From Telmatospirillum sp. (lineage in GTDB: Bacteria > Pseudomonadota > Alphaproteobacteria > Rhodospirillales > Magnetospirillaceae), in the NCBI GenBank assembly GCA_009712185.1, contig WASQ01000018.1:1-64000 (forward strand): DNA of 64,000 nucleotides, given 5' to 3'. Shown in pieces: positions 7,347 to 16,882 of this stretch. Both the position numbers and the translations under genes were made by a program. Each line of letters begins with the position of its first letter. Positions within the stretch are counted from its first letter, which is position 1. Under the pieces are notes generated by a model. It worked only from the letters and a program-made list of their open reading frames with translations. It did not search any database and was not told the DNA's origin.

Positions 7347-9545
7347 ATGCTGTTCCACTTTCGATCCGTAAAGACCACGGTCGCAACGCTGTCCGGCCTG
7401 TGCTTGGTTGCCATGGCGGCAGTTTCGATCTTTGCCAATATATATGTTGCAAGGGACAGTAATAAATATGTTGAAACAAACGTCGCTGGTCTTTTGGATC
7501 GAAAGACAAAGGATTACATGCAGGCGGTTGGCCTCAGGCAGGCAAGTCGTCTGCAATTTGAATTTGATAATGCGTTAAATGTTGCGCGAATGCAGGCGTT
7601 GAGATTTTCAAATGTGGTCGGGTCATCCAGTCATGAGGGGATTCAAAAGGGAGAATACCGGATATATTTCAATGATATGTTGAAGTTTTTTCTGGAGGCG
7701 AACCCGAAATTCAATGGCACTTATTCGGCTTGGGAGCCCAATGCCATGGATGGGATGGATGAAGCCTATAAAAACAAGAAAGAGACCGGCGCCGATGCCA
7801 CCGGACGATTCCTGTCCTATTGGACCCGGGGCACGGGCGGGAATATCGCACTTCAGCCGCTGGTAGAATATGACAGTCGAGAGCTTCACCCTAACGGTGT
7901 CATGAAGGGCGGATGGTATATCGGCCCGAAAGAGACAGGCCGGGAAAGCGTTCTGGGGCCGTTGCCTTACATCGTGCAAGGCAAAGACGTCTTCTTGGCG
8001 ACGATATCGGTTCCCATCGTCGTCAATGGCAAGTTCGCCGGCGTCTCCGGAACGGACTTCAACCTCGATTTCGTTCAGGAACTGGCGACCGATGTCAGCA
8101 AGGCCATCTTCAATGGTAACAGTGAAGTGGTCATTTTGAGTGACGCGGGCCTTGTCGTCGCCCATAGCCGCCGACCGGAAATGATCGGCAAGACCTTTTC
8201 GGGACAAAGCCGGACATGGACCCAGGATCTCGACGTCATCAAAGGCGGCAGGGAATCCATTGCCTGGCAGGAGGAAACCGGGACTCTCAGGATTTTCTCC
8301 CCGATCACTCTTGGCAAGACCGGCAAGCCCTGGTCGGTTCTGATCACGGTGCCGAGGGACGTGGTCATGGCGGAAGTGGTCCAACTGACGACGGCCTTGA
8401 AAGACCGGGCCGACAGTTCCACGTCGGCGCAGATGATCATCAGCCTGATTGTTCTGGTCGGTGCCATCGGGACCATGTGGATTGTGGCCGGCGGCGTCGG
8501 ACGGCCCATCGTGTCGATGACGGATGCCATGAAAAGCCTGGCGGCGGGGAACCACTCAGTCGATGTGCCCGCCCGTGATCGCGGGGATGAGATCGGCCAG
8601 ATGGCCGGCGCGGTCCAGATCTTCAAAGAGAACGCCATCGAAATGGAACGTTTGCGGTCCGAGCAGAAAATTCAGGAGGAAAGGACAGAGGCGGAACGCC
8701 GACGGTCCATGAACGAGCTCGCCTCCAATTTCGAGGCGAGCGTGATGGGGGTGGTCCAGGCGGTGTCCTCCCGTTCGACGGAGTTGAACGGCGCCGCCCA
8801 GTCGCTGTCCGCCCTGGCCCGGGAGACAGAACAGCAGGCGGCGGCGGTTGCGTCCAGTTCCCAGCAGGCTTCGGCCAATGTCCAGACGGTGGCGAGTGCC
8901 AGTACCGAGTTGTCGTCGGCCATTCAGGAAATCGGCCGCCAGGTGACCGAATCGGCCAATGTCGCCCGTTCCGCCGTGGCGGAGGCCGGTCGCGTCAACC
9001 AGATGGTCACCGATCTGGCCGTTTCGGCACAGAAGATCGGCGAGGTGATCAACCTGATCAACGATATCGCGAGCCAGACCAATCTCCTTGCCTTGAACGC
9101 CACCATCGAGGCGGCCCGGGCGGGGGACGCCGGGAAAGGTTTTGCCGTGGTCGCCAATGAGGTGAAGTCCCTCGCCAATCAGACGGCCAAGGCGACCGAC
9201 GAAATCGGCTCGCAGATCGGCGGCGTCCAGCAGGCGACCCGGGAGGCCGTGGCCGCCATCCAGGCAATCACCGCAACGATCAATCGCATCGATGAGATTT
9301 CCGCGACCATAGCCTCCGCAGTGGAGGAACAGGGTGTTGCGACACAGGAGATCGCCCGCAATGTCTCTCAGGCATCGGACGGTGTCGGCGAGGTGACGTC
9401 GCGCATCGGTCGCGTGACCGAGGCATCGACCGAGACCGGCCGTTCGTCGGCGCAGGTCCTGACGGCGGCACAGCAGCTTTCGGAGCAGTCGGATCGTCTG
9501 AAAACGGATGTGAACAGCTTCATCACCCGAATTCGCGCCGGTTGA
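7347..9545 (+). CDS. Methyl-accepting chemotaxis protein with dCache-type sensor
   Basis: A 732-residue chemoreceptor. A first membrane helix at about 8-30 is followed by a periplasmic region of about 310 residues. Its pattern (FNGTYSAWEPNAMDG, then YDSRELHPNG, VVNGKFAGVSGTDFNLD) is typical of dCache_1 domains that bind amino acids or other small ligands. A second helix at about 362-385 leads to HAMP, then a long coiled-coil signalling domain with the conserved tip region [20 protein letters not shown]. There is no C-terminal CheR-binding pentapeptide (it ends ITRIRAG). The sensor half is less GC-rich than the signalling half. It stands alone and is followed by a terminator. Confidence 0.92.
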   Translation: MLFHFRSVKTTVATLSGLCLVAMAAVSIFANIYVARDSNKYVETNVAGLLDRKTKDYMQAVGLRQASRLQFEFDNALNVARMQALRFSNVVGSSSHEGIQKGEYRIYFNDMLKFFLEANPKFNGTYSAWEPNAMDGMDEAYKNKKETGADATGRFLSYWTRGTGGNIALQPLVEYDSRELHPNGVMKGGWYIGPKETGRESVLGPLPYIVQGKDVFLATISVPIVVNGKFAGVSGTDFNLDFVQELATDVSKAIFNGNSEVVILSDAGLVVAHSRRPEMIGKTFSGQSRTWTQDLDVIKGGRESIAWQEETGTLRIFSPITLGKTGKPWSVLITVPRDVVMAEVVQLTTALKDRADSSTSAQMIISLIVLVGAIGTMWIVAGGVGRPIVSMTDAMKSLAAGNHSVDVPARDRGDEIGQMAGAVQIFKENAIEMERLRSEQKIQEERTEAERRRSMNELASNFEASVMGVVQAVSSRSTELNGAAQSLSALARETEQQAAAVASSSQQASANVQTVASASTELSSAIQEIGRQVTESANVARSAVAEAGRVNQMVTDLAVSAQKIGEVINLINDIASQTNLLALNATIEAARAGDAGKGFAVVANEVKSLANQTAKATDEIGSQIGGVQQATREAVAAIQAITATINRIDEISATIASAVEEQGVATQEIARNVSQASDGVGEVTSRIGRVTEASTETGRSSAQVLTAAQQLSEQSDRLKTDVNSFITRIRAG

Positions 9546-9562
9546 CGCACGGTCCTTGCGAG

Positions 9563-9601
9563 AGGCCGGATCCGCCGTGGCAGGGGGGGGCGGCCTTTTT
9601 T
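9563..9601 (+). terminator. Rho-independent terminator after chemoreceptor
   Basis: AGGCCG (9563-9568) pairs with CGGCCT (9591-9596), followed by five or more Ts. The 22-base loop is long but includes further GC pairing potential. It begins 17 bp after the chemoreceptor stop. Confidence 0.6.
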
Positions 9602-9753
9602 CGTCTGACCGTCGTATCATGGCTGGGCGCCGGTATCGTCGCCGGCACGGCGATCAGGCCGTTGACGGCCGGGCCTGTTCGCTGGCCTATTGATCCTCTT
9701 GCCAGAACCCGGACAGACCGGTGTTCCGGTGACGAGGTCAAGGAGGCTGTCTC

Positions 9754-10233
9754 ATGAGTCTGCAATCCGTTCGCGCCTTTCTGACCCGGCATGCCCCGGA
9801 TCTCATCATTGTGGAAAAGTCAACCAGCACGGCAACCGTTGCGGAGGCGGCGCAGGCCCACGGGGTCGCGCCGGGGCAGATTGCCAAGACCCTGTCGTTG
9901 CGGTTGAAAGACGAGGTGATCCTGCTGGTGATGGCCGGGGATGCGAAGATCGACAATCGGAAGTACAAGGATCGTTTCGGGGGCAAAGCCAGCATGCTGG
10001 GCCCCGACGAGGTGGTGGCCTGGACCGGTCATCCGGTTGGCGGCGTGTGCCCGTTCGGCCTGACCCATGACTTGAAGGTCTTCGCCGATGTGACACTGAC
10101 GCGTTTCGACATCGTCATTCCGGCCGCCGGGGCGATCAACGCGGCCGTCCGGATCGCGCCGCGGCGGATGGCCGGTCTGGTCGGAGCCCAATGGGTCGAT
10201 GTCGCGCAGGATCCTGCCGCGGTCCGACCGTAG
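9754..10233 (+). CDS. YbaK/EbsC-family aminoacyl-tRNA deacylase
   Basis: A 159-residue single-domain protein of the YbaK/ProX superfamily. GQIAKTLSLRLKDEVIL carries the conserved Lys (about residue 42), and GGKASMLGPDEVVAWTGHPVG followed by CPFG carries the glycine-rich pocket. Family members hydrolyse mischarged aminoacyl-tRNA such as Cys- or Ala-tRNA(Pro). This clade (YbaK-like, ending RMAGLVGAQWVDV) has variable specificity. A strong ribosome site AAGGAGG lies 9 bp before ATG. It converges on ubiA with only 12 bp between stop codons. Confidence 0.85.
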   Translation: MSLQSVRAFLTRHAPDLIIVEKSTSTATVAEAAQAHGVAPGQIAKTLSLRLKDEVILLVMAGDAKIDNRKYKDRFGGKASMLGPDEVVAWTGHPVGGVCPFGLTHDLKVFADVTLTRFDIVIPAAGAINAAVRIAPRRMAGLVGAQWVDVAQDPAAVRP

Positions 10234-10245
10234 CCTCGCGAGGGG

Positions 10246-11160
10246 CTACCAGGTTCCGGCCAGCGCGGTGCAGGCCAGAAGAAAACCGGTCACGATATTG
10301 GAAAGAAACAGCCGGAAATTCAGTTCCGGACGGTCGAGGTCGATCCGGCGGACCTGTAGGGCAAGGTGGAAGGCGATGATCACCATGCCGAGGGCATAGG
10401 GGGCCGACATCGCGGACAACCAGCCGCCCACCGACCAGAGTGCGACGGTGAGAGCGTAAAAGCCTCCGACGCAGGTCTTCCCCTTGCGGCCGAACAGAAG
10501 CGCGGTGGATTTGAGCCCGAGCCGCGCATCGTCTTTCGCATCCACATAGGCATAAACGGTGTCGTAGCCGATCTGCCAGGTGATGGCGCCAAGCCACATG
10601 ACGATCGCACCGGGGGGGAGGTCGCGGGCAACCTGCGTCCAGGCCATCAGCATGCCCCAGTTGAATGCCGCTCCCAGGATGGCTTGCGGCCAATGGGTGA
10701 TCCTCTTGCAGAGGGGGTAGATCATGACAAGAGGCAGGACACAAACCGCCAGCATCCGCGTATAGGGATTAAGAAAAAACAACAGGACGGCGGCGGCGGC
10801 CAGTTCCGCAAACAGAAAAACGACGGCCTGATCGATCCGTAACTGGCCGCAGGCCAAGGGCCGGAACCGGGTCCGTTCGACATGGGCGTCGAACCGGCGG
10901 TCGGCGATGTCGTTGACCGTGGAGCCGGCACTTCTCATCAGCAGGGCGCCCAGGGAAAAGACGATCAGGAGCCACGGCGCGGGAAATCCGTGCGACGCCT
11001 GAATGAGCGCCGCGAGGCAGGGAAACAGGGTCAGCCAGATTCCCACGGGCCGGTCCAGGCGCGCGAGCCGGGTATAAGGGCGCCAGGATGCCGGTAATCG
11101 GCGATCGACCCAGTCGCCGGGGTGAATGTCACTCAGGTCGGGCTGATTCGGGGCCGTCAT
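10246..11160 (-). CDS. ubiA: 4-hydroxybenzoate polyprenyltransferase
   Basis: A 304-residue integral membrane prenyltransferase of ubiquinone biosynthesis, attaching the polyprenyl chain to 4-hydroxybenzoate. It shows both Asp-rich Mg-pyrophosphate motifs, NDIADRRFD (about 115-123) and YVDAKDDARLG (about 225), separated by several membrane helices. The start at 11160 (MTAPNQPDLSD) was preferred over a longer frame to 11277 because the extra 39 residues are non-conserved and hydrophilic, and family members begin close to this point. No other ubi genes are adjacent. Confidence 0.9.
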   Translation of the reverse strand: MTAPNQPDLSDIHPGDWVDRRLPASWRPYTRLARLDRPVGIWLTLFPCLAALIQASHGFPAPWLLIVFSLGALLMRSAGSTVNDIADRRFDAHVERTRFRPLACGQLRIDQAVVFLFAELAAAAVLLFFLNPYTRMLAVCVLPLVMIYPLCKRITHWPQAILGAAFNWGMLMAWTQVARDLPPGAIVMWLGAITWQIGYDTVYAYVDAKDDARLGLKSTALLFGRKGKTCVGGFYALTVALWSVGGWLSAMSAPYALGMVIIAFHLALQVRRIDLDRPELNFRLFLSNIVTGFLLACTALAGTW

Positions 11161-11489
11161 GCTGCGAGTCCTTAGTGGATGATCATAAAGGAGGTCTGTC
11201 TGCACAACTTTCCGGACGGAACGCCCGTCGGCTATTGATCCTGAATTTTTCCGATTCCCGGATATGGTGCCGGTCATTCTAAGCGATTTTTCCGCCGGGC
11301 ATCATTGGGGAAACAGCCGATATCGCCGAATCCCCGACGGGGCGTGCGGGTATCGCCGGTCGGTTCCTGTCCCCGGGACAGGAATGAGTCCGTTGGAGCA
11401 GGGCACCGTCCGCACCTTGCCATCGCAAAACGAGGGACAGCCAAAGGGAACCGACCTCTTCCGTTCGCAGGGGAGGTGTCAAGTGGCGA
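11161..11489. other. Intergenic gap between ubiA and MmyB-type regulator
   Basis: A 329-bp gap separating two minus-strand genes. It should hold the ubiA promoter near 11160-11250. Open frames across it lack start context. No repeat or RNA gene was recognised. Confidence 0.4.
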
Positions 11490-12350
11490 TCAGGGACAGG
11501 ATTTCGCGAGAAGGGTTTCCACGGCCACACTGTCCGCTGCCGTGGCTGGGTTATAGATCACCATGCCGAGATCGGGCCGGCCGTCGACCGCAAAGGCGGA
11601 AAACTCGAACGCGATGGGACCGGCGTCAGGGTGGAGCAGCCGTTTGACGCCGCTGCCGTGATTGCGCACATCGTTTTCGTTCCACATGGTCCTGAACTCA
11701 GCGCTGCGCCGGCAAAGGGCGTCGACCAGGGCGGCAACCTTCGCAGGATCCGCCGCGCGGGCCGCGTCGGCCCGAAAAGCCGCGACGACGAACCGGGCCA
11801 TGTCCTCCCAGTCGAACTGCGCAGCCCGGACGCGCGGATCGCAAAAGACAAGGTTGAGAATGTTACGTTGCTCAACCGGAAGGGTGGCGTAGTCGGTCAA
11901 TACCGCGGCCGCCGCGCGGTTCCAGGCAACGACGTCCCAGGTGGCTGTCTTCACGATGGCGGGGCTCAGCGGCAGTGCGTCCAATACCCGTTGAAGACGC
12001 GGTGTCACACCTTCCGGATTGTCGCGGAGAATTTCCGGCGGACGTCCAAGCCCCAGCAGAAAAAGATGTTCCCGCTCCGCCCCGGTCAGCATCAGGGCGC
12101 GGGCAATTCGTTCCAGGACATCCGCCGAAGGGGCGCCGCCCCGGCCTTGCTCCAGCCACGTATACCAGGTCGCGCTGATATTGGCGCGCTGCGCCACCTC
12201 CTCGCGGCGCAGCCCCGGGGTGCGTCTGCGCGACAGCGAAAAGCCGAAGCTGGCAGGATCCAGCCTCATTCGTCGGTCCTTGAGAAACCGGCCCAGATCG
12301 TTGCCGCCGACAGCAGTTTCCCGCAGTCCGGATGATTCTATTCCGCTCAT
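11490..12350 (-). CDS. XRE-family regulator with MmyB-type ligand domain
   Basis: A 286-residue protein. The N-terminal helix-turn-helix (about 20-85) contains SRRRTPGLRREEVAQRANIS and WYTWLEQGR, the signature of the MmyB/helix-turn-helix-31 group. The C-terminal domain (about 110-280) with ATWDVVAWNRAAAAVLTDY and NILNLVFCDP is the MmyB-like PAS-type fold, thought to bind a fatty acid or similar ligand. It overlaps the upstream GNAT gene by 4 bp, so the two are co-transcribed. In this family such regulators often control a linked oxidoreductase, but here only the acetyltransferase is linked. Confidence 0.88.
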   Translation of the reverse strand: MSGIESSGLRETAVGGNDLGRFLKDRRMRLDPASFGFSLSRRRTPGLRREEVAQRANISATWYTWLEQGRGGAPSADVLERIARALMLTGAEREHLFLLGLGRPPEILRDNPEGVTPRLQRVLDALPLSPAIVKTATWDVVAWNRAAAAVLTDYATLPVEQRNILNLVFCDPRVRAAQFDWEDMARFVVAAFRADAARAADPAKVAALVDALCRRSAEFRTMWNENDVRNHGSGVKRLLHPDAGPIAFEFSAFAVDGRPDLGMVIYNPATAADSVAVETLLAKSCP

Positions 12351-12925
12351 CGGACGGTTTCGCCAGCACCCGCCGGCGGACAGGCCGAAAGGCGCATCCG
12401 CGTGAACAGCAGCGAGGGCCGGTCGTTCAGGACAACCCCCTGCGACTCGTTATATCCGGCTTTCCCGGCTACCCGGATCGATGCCAGGTTGGCGGGGGAT
12501 ATCAGGCAGACGGACCGGTCGATGTTTTCCTGCCGGTCGAGCCAGCCAAGCGCGGCCGCGAGGCCTTCCGTCGCGAAACCCTGTCCATGCGCCCAGGGGG
12601 CAAGGGCCCATCCCGCTTCGGGAATTCCCCGGACCGAGGGGGTCATGTTGCGGTGGAAATCGGCAAATCCAAGATCCCCGACATACCGTCCCGAGGTCTT
12701 TTCCCGAACCGACCAATATCCGTACCCCAGAAGCGGCCACAGTCCCCGATAGGCCAGCATGCGCATCCACGAATCCCGGCGGGGCGATGGCTTGCCTGCG
12801 AAAATATGTTTAACCACGGCCGGCTCGGCCCACATCTCACTCAGCGGTTCAAAATCGGACGGCTCATGTCCGGCCAGAAGGAGGCGCGGAGTTTCCAGGA
12901 CGGGGGGCGAGAAACTGTCCGGCAC
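12347..12925 (-). CDS. GNAT-family N-acetyltransferase (RimJ/RimL type)
   Basis: A 192-residue protein with the RimJ-like opening LETPRLLLAGHEPSDFEPL. The acetyl-CoA pyrophosphate loop is WAHGQGFATEG (about 112-122), and the C-terminal strand carries NLASIRVAGKAGY. It would transfer an acetyl group from acetyl-CoA to an N terminus or small amine; the substrate is unknown. It is the first gene of a two-gene operon, overlapping the MmyB-type regulator by 4 bp. Confidence 0.85.
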   Translation of the reverse strand: MPDSFSPPVLETPRLLLAGHEPSDFEPLSEMWAEPAVVKHIFAGKPSPRRDSWMRMLAYRGLWPLLGYGYWSVREKTSGRYVGDLGFADFHRNMTPSVRGIPEAGWALAPWAHGQGFATEGLAAALGWLDRQENIDRSVCLISPANLASIRVAGKAGYNESQGVVLNDRPSLLFTRMRLSACPPAGAGETVR

Positions 12926-13070
12926 GGTCTCGGTCCTTTATGGTTTGCGGGGGGGCTATTTGAGTTTTGGGGGCGTCCTGGACCTTGTCGCCCGCCGTTA
13001 CCATAGCGGTCGGGCAACGCTTCGAGAACCCCGGATCCGTGATCGGCCGCGGGTGGGCCGGATCAGGGGG

Positions 13071-14243
13071 TCAGGAAAACGCCCGCCGGCACCCGAGAAT
13101 GGCGGCGATCAGAACCGCCGCCCCAAGGGTGGCCGCGATCCAAAGCAGATGATATCCGGCGGTTGCCAGGATCACCCCGCCGACCGCCGAACTGATACCA
13201 CCTCCACCAAACAGGCCGAGGCCCACCAGGCCGGAGGACAGGCCGCTGGATCCGATATCGAACGCGAGCGTGGCCAGGGTCGACTGGACGAAGACATATC
13301 CCAATCCAAGCGCCATCACGGCCATCATCCCGATCCTCCAGTCGGATGAGCAGGCCAGCATGACGGCCGCGGTCATTCCAAGCGTGGCGCCAAGAAGCGC
13401 CACCCCCTGGCGGCCGGCACGACGCGACACGTGGCCGACGGCAGATCCGGCCATCAGGCTGGCGACGCCGAACAGCATCAGGACGGCGCCGGCCTGGAGC
13501 GGGGAGAGCCCGCCATCCTGTTGCAGATAGGCGCCGGCGAAGCCATAGAGGCCCAGCAGCAGATATCCGGTGACGAAGGCGAGAGAATAGACAAGGCGTC
13601 CCCGGGGATCGTTGAGGGCGCGGACCAGTTCGGCGATAAATCCCGTCGTCGGCGGCCGCGGGCGGTCGGCGGGAAGGCGCAACAGAAGCCCGAAAACCAG
13701 CAGGGCCAGCATGGTGAACAGGGTGAATACCGTCCTCCAGGAGAGAAATTCGGCGACCATGCCGCCAAGACCGACAGCGACTGCCTGTCCCAGAAACACG
13801 ATTCCCATGAACCGTCCGACGGCGGCCTGGCGTCTGTCGGGCGGTACGCGGTCCCCGATCGCGGCCAAAGAGACGGCGATCAGGCCGGCGGCGAAAAGAC
13901 CGGTCAGGCAGCGGCCGGCGCAAAGCCAGGACAGGGACGGCGCAAGGGCGCAACCCATCGTCCCGGCCGCCAGTCCCAGCATCAACCGGCGCAACAGCCG
14001 GAGGCGGCCATATCCCTCGCTGAGGAATCCATGCAGGGGTTGCAGCAGTCCATAGGGGATCATGTAGGCCGTCAGAACCGTGACCGCACGGGCGACGGTC
14101 ACGCCAAGATCATCGGCGATCGGAGGCAGGATCGGCGCCACGATCCAGTTGTCCGCGGCGGATACCAGTCCCGCCGCACCCAATATCGCGACCAGGACCG
14201 TCTCCTGTCGTTTTCCTGCCGGTCCATCGGGTATCGTCGTCAT
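13071..14243 (-). CDS. MFS transporter, drug-exporter-like
   Basis: A 390-residue, 12-helix major facilitator protein. After a short cytoplasmic N terminus the first helix carries SAADNWIVAPILPPIADDLG (Asp in helix 1, as in DHA1 exporters), and the loop 2-3 motif is GFLSEGYGRLRLLRR. Residues 110-150 match the helix 4-5 motif region. It is divergent from a MocR-type regulator 134 bp away, suggesting that regulator controls export of an amino compound or vitamin-B6-linked metabolite. Substrate unknown. Confidence 0.85.
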   Translation of the reverse strand: MTTIPDGPAGKRQETVLVAILGAAGLVSAADNWIVAPILPPIADDLGVTVARAVTVLTAYMIPYGLLQPLHGFLSEGYGRLRLLRRLMLGLAAGTMGCALAPSLSWLCAGRCLTGLFAAGLIAVSLAAIGDRVPPDRRQAAVGRFMGIVFLGQAVAVGLGGMVAEFLSWRTVFTLFTMLALLVFGLLLRLPADRPRPPTTGFIAELVRALNDPRGRLVYSLAFVTGYLLLGLYGFAGAYLQQDGGLSPLQAGAVLMLFGVASLMAGSAVGHVSRRAGRQGVALLGATLGMTAAVMLACSSDWRIGMMAVMALGLGYVFVQSTLATLAFDIGSSGLSSGLVGLGLFGGGGISSAVGGVILATAGYHLLWIAATLGAAVLIAAILGCRRAFS

Positions 14244-14377
14244 TCATTCCGCCTTTCCGAACATGGTCTCCGGGGTCCCCGGACGGGTCGTCATCCGATC
14301 CGGACCGGCCGAGATTAGGCATGGCAGGAAAAGGATAACAGATACAGCCGGATCGAAATGATGGCATAACAGTTGTC

Positions 14378-15805
14378 ATGACCGGACAACCGCCCCGCTT
14401 TCTTTATCGGACATTGGTCGACAAGCTGACCGGGCTGATCGATCGGGGGGTGCTGCGGCCGGGGGAACGGTTGCCGTCGTTGCGTCGCATCGCCGGTGAC
14501 GAGCGTGTCAGCCTGACGACGGCCCTCCAGGCATACGGAGTCCTTGAAAGTCTTGGATATATCGAGGCCCGTCCGAGATCCGGCTACCGGGTTTGCGACA
14601 CCGGAGGGCCGCTGCCGGAGGTGCCGGCGACCTCCGTTCCGGATGGCCGGTCGGCCCCTGTCGATGTCGGCGATCTGGTCGCCGACCTATTGCGCGGCGG
14701 GCAGAATCCCGATCTGATCCCCCTGGGCGCGGCCACCCCGGGGGGCGATCTGCTTCCCCGCCGCGCGATGGACCGGCTGCTGACGGCCGCGATCCGCCGT
14801 TCCGGCCGGGCGGGAGAGCCGGACAGCAGTTTTCCTCCTGGAGAGCCCGACCTGCGACGTCAGATCGCCCGCCGGTCGCTGGAATGGGGGGGAGGACTGG
14901 ATCCCGACGGAATCCTGGTGACGGCGGGTGGCACGCAGGCGATCGATCTCTGCCTGCGCGCGGTGACAGGACCGGGCGATCTTGTCGCGGTCGAGTCTCC
15001 TTGCTATTTCGGCATCCTGCTTCTGCTGGAGGCGCTGGGATTACCGGTGATCGAAATCCCGACCCATTCCGGGGAGGGCATCCGACTCGACAGTCTTGCC
15101 GCGGCGCTGGCGTCGCATGATATCCGGGCGTGCGTTCTGTCCCCCTGTTTTTCCAATCCCCTGGGGAGCCGGATGCCGGACGGGGCCAAGCGCGATCTCG
15201 TCGCAATGCTGCGTCGCCGCGGCATTCCCCTGATCGAGGACGACACTTACGGCGAGCTTTGTCATCGAGGGCCGCGTCCCCGGCCAGCCAAGGCGTTCGA
15301 TGCCGATGGGCTGGTGATGCTGTGTTCGTCCTTTTCAAAGATTCTGGCTCCCGGATATCGTATCGGCTGGGTCGCTCCGGGACGGTTCAGAGATCGCGTC
15401 GAACGCCTCCAACTCGCCTCCACGCTGGCGGCGCCCGGCATTTTCCAAAGAGCGGTCTCCGGATTCCTGGAAAGCGGCGCCTATGACCGTCACCTGCGCC
15501 GGCTGCAAAGCGCCGCGGGAGATCAGTGCCGAAGAATGGCGGGCGCCATCGGCGCCCTTTTCCCCGCGGGGACCAGGGTCACGCGGCCCGATGGCGGCAT
15601 CCTGCTGTGGGTGGAACTGCCCGACGGAGTTGACGCCATCGACCTGAGCCGAAGGGCCCTGGCGGCGGGGATCGGGGTTTGTCCGGGACCGGTCTTCTCC
15701 GCGACCGGGCGCTATCGCAATTTCATCCGCCTCAATGCGGGATGCCCGTGGTCGCCGGTTCTGGAGCAGGCTCTCGCACGGCTTTCGGGCATCGTCCGTC
15801 AGTGA
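14378..15805 (+). CDS. MocR-family (GntR-HTH plus aminotransferase-like) regulator
   Basis: A 475-residue fusion. The N-terminal GntR winged helix (about 8-75, including GVLRPGERLPSLRRIAGDER and VSLTTALQAYGVLESLGYIE) joins a fold-type I aminotransferase-like domain (about 110-470). The PLP Lys is in CSSFSKILAPGYRIGW, preceded by SPCFSNPLG and EDDTYGEL. MocR proteins sense PLP and an amine or amino acid and activate neighbouring genes. The divergent MFS gene 134 bp away is the obvious target. ATG follows a weak ribosome site. Confidence 0.9.
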   Translation: MTGQPPRFLYRTLVDKLTGLIDRGVLRPGERLPSLRRIAGDERVSLTTALQAYGVLESLGYIEARPRSGYRVCDTGGPLPEVPATSVPDGRSAPVDVGDLVADLLRGGQNPDLIPLGAATPGGDLLPRRAMDRLLTAAIRRSGRAGEPDSSFPPGEPDLRRQIARRSLEWGGGLDPDGILVTAGGTQAIDLCLRAVTGPGDLVAVESPCYFGILLLLEALGLPVIEIPTHSGEGIRLDSLAAALASHDIRACVLSPCFSNPLGSRMPDGAKRDLVAMLRRRGIPLIEDDTYGELCHRGPRPRPAKAFDADGLVMLCSSFSKILAPGYRIGWVAPGRFRDRVERLQLASTLAAPGIFQRAVSGFLESGAYDRHLRRLQSAAGDQCRRMAGAIGALFPAGTRVTRPDGGILLWVELPDGVDAIDLSRRALAAGIGVCPGPVFSATGRYRNFIRLNAGCPWSPVLEQALARLSGIVRQ

Positions 15806-15908
15806 TCTCTGCCCTTGGGGGCGGCCGGAACGGTACGGGAGCGATATCGTTTCGCGGTGACGCGGGATAAACGGCACCGCTCCGGGCGGGTGGCAGACGG
15901 GGACAGGA

Positions 15909-16796
15909 TCACCGGGACCTCGCTTTCTTGATGGAGTCCTGGCCGTTGATACAATCGAGCAATGTCGAGACGACGGCCTCGATGGCCTCGTTGCGCCGGC
16001 GCCGGGCGTAGAGCCCATAGCGCACGGTCATTTGTTCCGGCAGGCCGAACGCCGCCGGCAGGCTGCGCATATAGGGTTGGCGGATACAATCCGGGGTCAG
16101 CAGAGCGATGCCGAGGCCGCTCTCCACCGCGGCCTGAATGGCGGCAATCCTGGAGCTGGTGAAGACGATCCTATAGTCGCGGCCGTGGATGGCCAGTCCT
16201 TCCAGCATCCGTTGCCGCCAGGAGCAGGGCGGTGGAAAGGCGATGAGGTCGAGATGGTCGTCCTGTCCCGGCTGATAGTCGTGACCACACACCCAGTGCA
16301 AGGTCACTCCCCAACTGAAGAGGGCGGAATGGGACACAGTGGATGGCGCGGCGACCATCACATCCAATTGCCCCTCATACCAAAGTGGTTCGACCACATC
16401 GCTGTTGTCGATCATGATCTCAAGCCTGACCCCTGGATAATCGCGCCGCACTCTGCGAAGAGCGGGAGGAAGGGCCGCGATAGCGACCTCTTCGGGCAGG
16501 GCCACCCGCACGACGCCGACAGGATCGGGGGCGTTCAATTGTGAGTAGGCTTCGTCGCCGAGATCCAGCATGCGCGTCGCGAAGCTGAAGAACGTTTCCC
16601 CATAGGCGGTCGGCCGGACACCCCGTCCGGTCCGGAGAAAGAGGCGTTTCCCGAGCAAGGCCTCAAGCTTTCGCATCTGCATGCTGAGGCCCGGTTGTGA
16701 GCGATGCGTCCCGGAGGCAGCCCGGGTCATGCTTCCCGTCCGATAAATCAGGCAGAAGCTTCGGAGAAGGTCGATATCGATCGCTGCCGGTATCAT
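15909..16796 (-). CDS. LysR-family transcriptional regulator
   Basis: A 295-residue LysR protein. The winged helix spans about 5-65 (IDLLRSFCLIYRTGSMTRAA, SGTHRSQPGLSMQMRKLEAL), followed by a periplasmic-binding-like effector domain. It is transcribed away from the dioxygenase/MetRS-like/N-monooxygenase operon, whose first codon is 185 bp off across a very AT-rich gap with inverted repeats. It is the likely pathway-specific regulator of that cluster. The start 16796 gives the normal family N terminus. Confidence 0.88.
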   Translation of the reverse strand: MIPAAIDIDLLRSFCLIYRTGSMTRAASGTHRSQPGLSMQMRKLEALLGKRLFLRTGRGVRPTAYGETFFSFATRMLDLGDEAYSQLNAPDPVGVVRVALPEEVAIAALPPALRRVRRDYPGVRLEIMIDNSDVVEPLWYEGQLDVMVAAPSTVSHSALFSWGVTLHWVCGHDYQPGQDDHLDLIAFPPPCSWRQRMLEGLAIHGRDYRIVFTSSRIAAIQAAVESGLGIALLTPDCIRQPYMRSLPAAFGLPEQMTVRYGLYARRRRNEAIEAVVSTLLDCINGQDSIKKARSR

Positions 16797-16806
16797 GATT
16801 TTTGAT

Positions 16807-16882
16807 ATCTGTAATCAACGTTGGCACTCTAGTTAATTTTATTGGGACGTGCCATCGTTAGTTAAATATGAATAATACAGAT
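16807..16882. promoter_or_regulatory. Nested inverted repeats in divergent LysR/dioxygenase promoter region
   Basis: TGGCAC (16822-16827) faces GTGCCA (16849-16854), and outside it ATCTGTA (16807-16813) faces TACAGAT (16876-16882). The region is AT-rich and lies midway between a LysR gene and the operon it probably controls. These dyads are candidate LysR recognition and activation sites. TGGCAC alone recalls a sigma-54 -24 element, but no GC follows at the -12 spacing. Confidence 0.45.

Noticed and set aside
16822-16838. Sigma-54 promoter before the dioxygenase operon
   Set aside because: TGGCAC fits a -24 element but the -12 GC is missing at the required spacing, so it was kept only as part of a dyad.
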